Part shown: positions 61,501 through 64,000 of the stretch, piece by piece
How positions within the stretch are numbered: position 1 is the stretch's first letter
Layout of the letters: every line of letters starts with the position of its first letter
NCBI GenBank assembly: GCA_000272025.2
Contig: AKCV02000004.1
Location: forward strand, 62,001 to 126,000
Source: Imbroritus primus
Lineage (GTDB): Bacteria > Pseudomonadota > Gammaproteobacteria > Burkholderiales > Burkholderiaceae
Length of the DNA: 64,000 bases
Reading direction: 5' to 3'
The notes under the pieces: model-generated
Databases searched by the model: none
Seen by the model: the letters and a program-made list of their open reading frames with translations, nothing else
Told to the model about the DNA's origin: nothing
Program-made: the position numbers and the translations under genes

Positions 61501-61690
61501 GCTTGCACCGCTGCTGTTCGAAGCGGAGCGTCCCGGCACGGAGATCCTGCATCCGGTGGCGGTGGTGATCTTCTCGGGCCTGGTCAGTTCGACCCTGCTC
61601 GATACCTTCCTCACGCCCGCCATGTTCTGGCTGTTCGGCCGCCGCGACGCGGAACGCCTGCTCGACGACAAGCACACCGAGGCGTTCTGA
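58571..61690 (+). CDS. czcA: Heavy-metal RND efflux pump, CzcA family
   Basis: 1039 residues, twelve transmembrane helices, full RND architecture with two large periplasmic loops. Opening R-L-L-V-M-I-A-S-V-V-L...P-V-D-V-F-P-D-L-N-K-P-T-V. The proton-relay helix reads A-I-A-I-G-G-L-V-D-D-A-V-V-G-V-E-N-V, unlike the D-F-G-x3-D-G-A pattern of CzcA proper, so the exported metal is uncertain. Second-half motifs: V-A-A-L-V-G-F-I-T-L-A-G-I-S-V-R-N-G-I-L. Starts 13 bp after the adaptor. Proton-driven export from periplasm and cytosol to outside. Confidence 0.9.
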   Translation: MFKWLLDNSLSNRLLVMIASVVLMTYGAFTLSQTPVDVFPDLNKPTVTIMTEAGGMAAEEVEQLITFPLETTMNGLPGVESIRSVSSAGLSFIYVTFDWRTEIFRARQTVSERLASMEEGLPPGVIPRMGPISSIMGEIMQVAIPIDTAKISPMAVREYADWVLRPRLLAIPGVAQVIPIGGEVRQFQVQPDTAAMARLGISHEQLETALKGFSGNTSGGFLELNGREYLIRHIGRTSRLDDLQNLALTAREGQPILLRQIATVTFAPAIKRGDAGFEGKPAVILGIQKQPTADTIGLTRHIESALADLQGALPPGMDAPRVTFRQASFIEASVNTLQGKLIAASVFVAVILFVFLGTLRPTIIALTAIPVSVFMTALVFRYFNMSINTMTLGGLAIAIGGLVDDAVVGVENVLRRLKADREQAGHARLHPLELVRNATLEVRSAILYATIIIVLVFLPLFALPGMEGRLFVPLGVAFIVSTLASLVVSVTVTPVLAFYLLPRMKSLGHGDTRFLAWLKARYRNGLQRVLAHPKRAVGAGAVAVLVAATAVPFFPTTFLPPFNEGTLLIGMRLNPGVTLAESSQLAQQAEVLVRTVPEVTHVGRRSGRAELDEHAEGVHVSELDVGLKPAGELKRSMAEIQADIRARLANLPAAISIGQPISHRIDHMLSGVRAQIAIKVFGEDLDTLRGQADALQARLAKIPGVTDLEVEKQVLAPQIKVRIDYAAAARYGVPAPQLLTVLQSLVEGEKVTQIVEGNRRFALVVRLPEQARSIEGLRQILLETPSGRVPLSSIATIEDSDGPNQISRDDGKRRIVLSANAQGRALSDVVTDIRRAVAETALPEGYFITLGGQFEAQEEASRLVGLLSIVSLALMFVVLYSRYKSVRLSVLIMTNIPLALVGAVLGLWLSGQPLSVAALVGFITLAGISVRNGILKVSHYLNLMRLEGERFDHAMILRGSLERLSPVLMTALVTAFALAPLLFEAERPGTEILHPVAVVIFSGLVSSTLLDTFLTPAMFWLFGRRDAERLLDDKHTEAF

Positions 61691-61737
61691 GCCGCATGTA
61701 CCGGAGTTTTCACATGATCTTTCATCAAGGAATTACC

Positions 61738-62163
61738 ATGTCCCGATCCCTTCCCGCACGCCGACGCATCATGCACGCACTGGTTGCCGGCCTCGCCCTC
61801 TCCTGCGTGGCCGTGACCGGCACCGCCTTCGCCAGCGGCGGCCATGGCCATGCGCACGCACACAAGCCGGAGCACGGCGGTGTTGTCGCGGAGGCCAGCG
61901 ATGTCGATTTCGAACTGGTCGCCAGGGCCGACAGCCTGACGCTCCATGTCCGCGACCACGGCAAGCCGCTTGCCACCACTGGCGCCAGCGCCAAGGTGAC
62001 GCTGCTCAACGGCAGTACCAAGCGTGAAGCCACGCTGGCGCCAGCCGGCGATAACCGCCTGGAGGCCCGGGGCGAGTTCCAGGTCGGTCCCGGCACCAAG
62101 GCGGCAGCGCTGGTCTCGCTGCCAGGGAGAAAAGCGATCAGCGTCCGTTTCGCGCTGCGCTGA
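61738..62163 (+). CDS. His-rich periplasmic protein at the end of the efflux operon
   Basis: 141 residues. Signal peptide (cleavage near A-F-A-S), then H-G-H-A-H-A-H-K-P-E-H-G, a dense metal-binding run. A small beta-sandwich domain follows (V-D-F-E-L-V-A-R-A-D-S-L-T-L-H-V-R-D-H-G). The domain echoes that of the other accessory protein in this operon (F-E-L-V...L-T-L), suggesting a shared origin. AAGGA precedes the ATG at 61738; earlier in-frame ATGs are less likely. Probably a periplasmic metal buffer or shuttle. Confidence 0.75.
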   Translation: MSRSLPARRRIMHALVAGLALSCVAVTGTAFASGGHGHAHAHKPEHGGVVAEASDVDFELVARADSLTLHVRDHGKPLATTGASAKVTLLNGSTKREATLAPAGDNRLEARGEFQVGPGTKAAALVSLPGRKAISVRFALR

Positions 62164-62176
62164 ACCGCACAGCAAA

Positions 62177-62205
62177 CAGGGCCGCTGCTGCGGCCCTGCT
62201 CTTGT
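62177..62205 (+). terminator. Terminator of the metal-efflux operon
   Basis: CAGGGCCGC (62177-62185) pairs perfectly with GCGGCCCTG (62190-62198) around a four-base loop, followed by CTCTTGT. It lies 14 bp after the last gene. The T-tract is short, but position and stem strength are convincing. Confidence 0.75.
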
Positions 62206-62330
62206 CCGTTCGCGCATGCCTGCCTTTCCGTCCGGATGGCATCTGTACGGAAGGCCACTGCCGGCCCGGCTCGGCCCTCCTGCGCGAGGGCATCACCGGG
62301 CCGCGTGGCGCTAACCCGCCCGTTGCCTGA

Positions 62331-63356
62331 TCACTCCACCTTGACGCTGGCTGTCTTCACCACTTCACCCCAGCGCTTCAGCTCCGTTGCCATGAAATCG
62401 CCGAACTGCTTGCCCGGCAGGAAGCTCGGCTGCGCGCCGTCGGCTGCCATCGCAGCGCGGATCTTGGGTGATTCCAGCGATTTCGCCAGTGCGGCCTGCA
62501 AGGTCGCCAGTACGGCAGGCGGCGTCTTGGCCGGCGCGACGATGCCTGCCCACGAGGTCACGTCAAATCCGGGCAGGCCCGCTTCCGCGAGCGTAGGCAG
62601 GTCGGGCAGCGCGGACGACCGTTCCGTCGAGGTCACGGCCAGTCCTTTCAGCTTGCCGGACTTCACATGGGGAATCATCGCCGGAATGGTTTCGATGGTC
62701 ATGGTCACCTCGCCGCTCATGGCCGCCAGCATGGCCGGACCGCCGCCCTTGTAAGCCACGTGCGTCATCGAGACATTGCCCATCGACTTGACCAGTTCGC
62801 CGCTCAGGTGACCGGGCGACCCCGCGCCCGCCGACGAGAAGAACACCTTGCCCGGATTGGCGCGCGCATAGGCGATCACGTCCGCGGGAGATTTCTGCGG
62901 TGTGCTCGGCGCCAGCGCCATGACCAGCGGATAACGCGCGACCAGCGCTACCGGTTCGAAACTGCGTGCCGGATCGAAGCCAGGCTTGCTGTAGATCCAC
63001 GGATTGACCGCCTGGCTGCTGAGCGTGGCCATGAACAGCGTGTAGCCGTCCGGCGCGGACTGCGCGACATACTGCGCCGCGATATTGCCCGCTGCCCCGG
63101 GCTTGTTGTCAATCACCACCTGCTGGCCCAGCGCATCCTGCATTTCGTGCGCCAGCAGGCGTGCCAGCTTATCCGTGGAACCGCCCGCGGCAAAACCCAC
63201 GACAAGGTTGACGGGCCGCGAAGGATATTTGGCCTGCGCCACGGCAGTGCCGCACACGGAGACCGCCAGCAAGGCGAGCACGCTGTGCTGGCATAGGCGG
63301 CTGAACAGGCGACTGCATACGCGGCGACGGGAATGGCTGGCATTGCGGACGTTCAT
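62331..63356 (-). CDS. Bug-family (TctC) tricarboxylate-type substrate-binding protein
   Basis: 341 residues. Signal peptide (cleavage near V-A-Q-A), then a two-lobed periplasmic binding fold. Bug signatures: Y-P-S-R-P-V-N-L-V-V-G-F-A-A-G-G-S-T-D-K-L-A-R near residue 45, D-N-K-P-G-A-A-G-N-I-A near 82, and P-D-G-Y-T-L near 102. It would capture a small carboxylate for a tripartite transporter, but no TctA/TctB membrane genes are present, an orphan state common in Burkholderiales. AGGAG precedes the ATG. Convergent with the efflux operon. Confidence 0.9.
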   Translation of the reverse strand: MNVRNASHSRRRVCSRLFSRLCQHSVLALLAVSVCGTAVAQAKYPSRPVNLVVGFAAGGSTDKLARLLAHEMQDALGQQVVIDNKPGAAGNIAAQYVAQSAPDGYTLFMATLSSQAVNPWIYSKPGFDPARSFEPVALVARYPLVMALAPSTPQKSPADVIAYARANPGKVFFSSAGAGSPGHLSGELVKSMGNVSMTHVAYKGGGPAMLAAMSGEVTMTIETIPAMIPHVKSGKLKGLAVTSTERSSALPDLPTLAEAGLPGFDVTSWAGIVAPAKTPPAVLATLQAALAKSLESPKIRAAMAADGAQPSFLPGKQFGDFMATELKRWGEVVKTASVKVE

Positions 63357-63445
63357 GGGGTGTCTCCTTCCTGTTGGGGCGTTTGCGCCCTCGTGGGTTG
63401 TGGTGCAATCAGTCAGTCATGCGCAGTTCGATATCAGACGGTGAA

Positions 63446-64000
63446 TCAGGCGGGTTGAAGGGCTCCGGGCAGGCGCGGGTCGGCACCGTCATGCCGGTGC
63501 CGGGCGGAGTCAGCCACGGCATGGCACAGCAGGGCATTCATCTGCGCCATGTCATGCAGCAGGTCGAGGTGCAGCCCGCTGGTTTCCACGCTCACCGCAC
63601 GGCGCTGGGCGATGCGTGCGATATGCCGGGCGGAATGCCGCCGCTCGAGTTCGACGAAATGTGCCGCGCAACTGTCGAGCAGGCGCGCCGCATGTGCATC
63701 GCGCGAGAGAAAGGCCGCGAGGCTGGTGCGCAGGTTGGCGGACAGCAGGTCGCACAGTTCCAGCAGTTCTGCCTGCCCTTCCGCGGAGAATCCGAGGTTG
63801 CGGCCGATCTTGCGCTGTCCGAGATCCGCGAGGATGCGATCCCCGATATCGCCGGCATATTCGAGGTGGATGTTCATCAGCATGATCTCGTGCCAGCGCT
63901 GCAGCTCTTCCTGGCGCAGGCTGCCCTGGTCGACTTCGGTGAGATACAGCTTGACCGAGGCGTACAGTGCATCGATGCGGTCGTCGAGTGTCCGGCAATG
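63446..64000 (-). CDS. Na/phosphate cotransporter family protein, C-terminal PhoU-like part
   Basis: The frame is open from the right edge (complement of 64000) to a stop at 63446, about 184 residues, so this is the 3' end of a longer gene. It is all-helical and PhoU-like: D-D-R-I-D-A-L-Y-A-S-V-K-L-Y-L near the edge, I-H-L-E-Y-A-G-D-I-G-D-R-I, and the telling V-S-V-E-T-S-G-L-H-L-D-L-L-H-D-M-A-Q-M-N-A-L-L. The last closely resembles the tail of NptA-type cotransporters (E-T-S-x-L-H-L-D-L-L-R-D-L-K-R-I-N). The membrane part lies outside the window. A stand-alone PhoU protein is the alternative. Confidence 0.72.
   Translation of the reverse strand, partial: HCRTLDDRIDALYASVKLYLTEVDQGSLRQEELQRWHEIMLMNIHLEYAGDIGDRILADLGQRKIGRNLGFSAEGQAELLELCDLLSANLRTSLAAFLSRDAHAARLLDSCAAHFVELERRHSARHIARIAQRRAVSVETSGLHLDLLHDMAQMNALLCHAVADSARHRHDGADPRLPGALQPA

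Noticed and set aside
1-64000. tRNA, rRNA, CRISPR arrays, insertion sequences or prophage genes
   Set aside because: None recognised on either strand; no transposase or integrase frames and no spaced direct repeats.

Overview
The window is high-GC bacterial DNA, densely coding, and most likely comes from a betaproteobacterium of the order Burkholderiales. A Cupriavidus/Ralstonia- or Alcaligenaceae-like source fits best. The evidence is the split but syntenic flagellar set (fliKJIHGF / fliE / fliTSDC / fliLMNOPQR / flgLKJIHGFEDCB / flgAMN), an orphan Bug-type (TctC) solute receptor, PagL, a cyanide-insensitive bd-type oxidase, and a CzcI-type heavy-metal efflux operon. This is inference from gene content; no rRNA or other phylogenetic marker is present.

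Layout. 1-19,450 is a housekeeping and stress region: the edge of a copper-binding Csp protein, azoreductase, a YigZ/IMPACT protein, an adhesin-E-like protein, a TauE/SafE permease, PagL, a PAS-GGDEF cyclase, a putative outer-membrane porin, a LysR/YeiH divergent pair, a phospholipase-D lipoprotein, a SYLF lipoprotein, a FrnE-like thiol oxidoreductase, an HpaI-type aldolase, the cioA-cioB-DUF2474 oxidase operon, an MpaB-family protein and a large MscS channel. 19,697-38,850 holds flagellar basal body, export and filament genes. They are interrupted by an ankyrin-repeat gene that overlaps fliK tail to tail, a LuxR-type regulator with a degenerate receiver domain, and an mqsRA toxin-antitoxin pair. 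39,070-42,418 is an accessory gap: nitronate monooxygenase, a repetitive beta-solenoid protein and a PadR regulator. 42,502-54,768 holds the flg rod, hook and ring genes, then flgA, flgM and flgN. 54,840-62,163 is one RND metal-efflux operon (czcI-like, czcC-like, a His-containing accessory protein, czcB-like, czcA-like, a second His-rich accessory protein). The window ends with a Bug receptor and the C-terminus of a Na/phosphate cotransporter.

How it works together. The flagellar genes show a two-tier order. Basal-body and export operons (fliF-K, fliL-R, flgB-J) lack recognisable sigma-28 sites. Five late units (fliC, fliD-S-T, flgK, flgL, flgM-N) each carry a readable sigma-28-type promoter (roughly TCAAGTTT-N11-GCCGTTAT), and fliC ends in a strong intrinsic terminator. 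FlgM, the anti-sigma-28 factor, is itself behind such a site, which gives the usual feedback loop. Genes for motAB, che, flhAB, fliA and flhDC are not in the window.

Most notable non-routine signals: a 21-bp exact repeat shared by the fliC leader and the fliE-fliF intergenic region; a LuxR-type protein next to fliC that lacks the phospho-acceptor Asp; mqsRA placed inside the flagellar locus with a near-consensus promoter abutting its GTG start; a promoter followed immediately by an intrinsic hairpin ahead of the beta-solenoid gene; several long perfect palindromes in intergenic DNA; and an HME-type RND pump of uncertain metal specificity with two extra His-rich periplasmic proteins. No rRNA, tRNA, CRISPR array, insertion sequence or prophage was seen.
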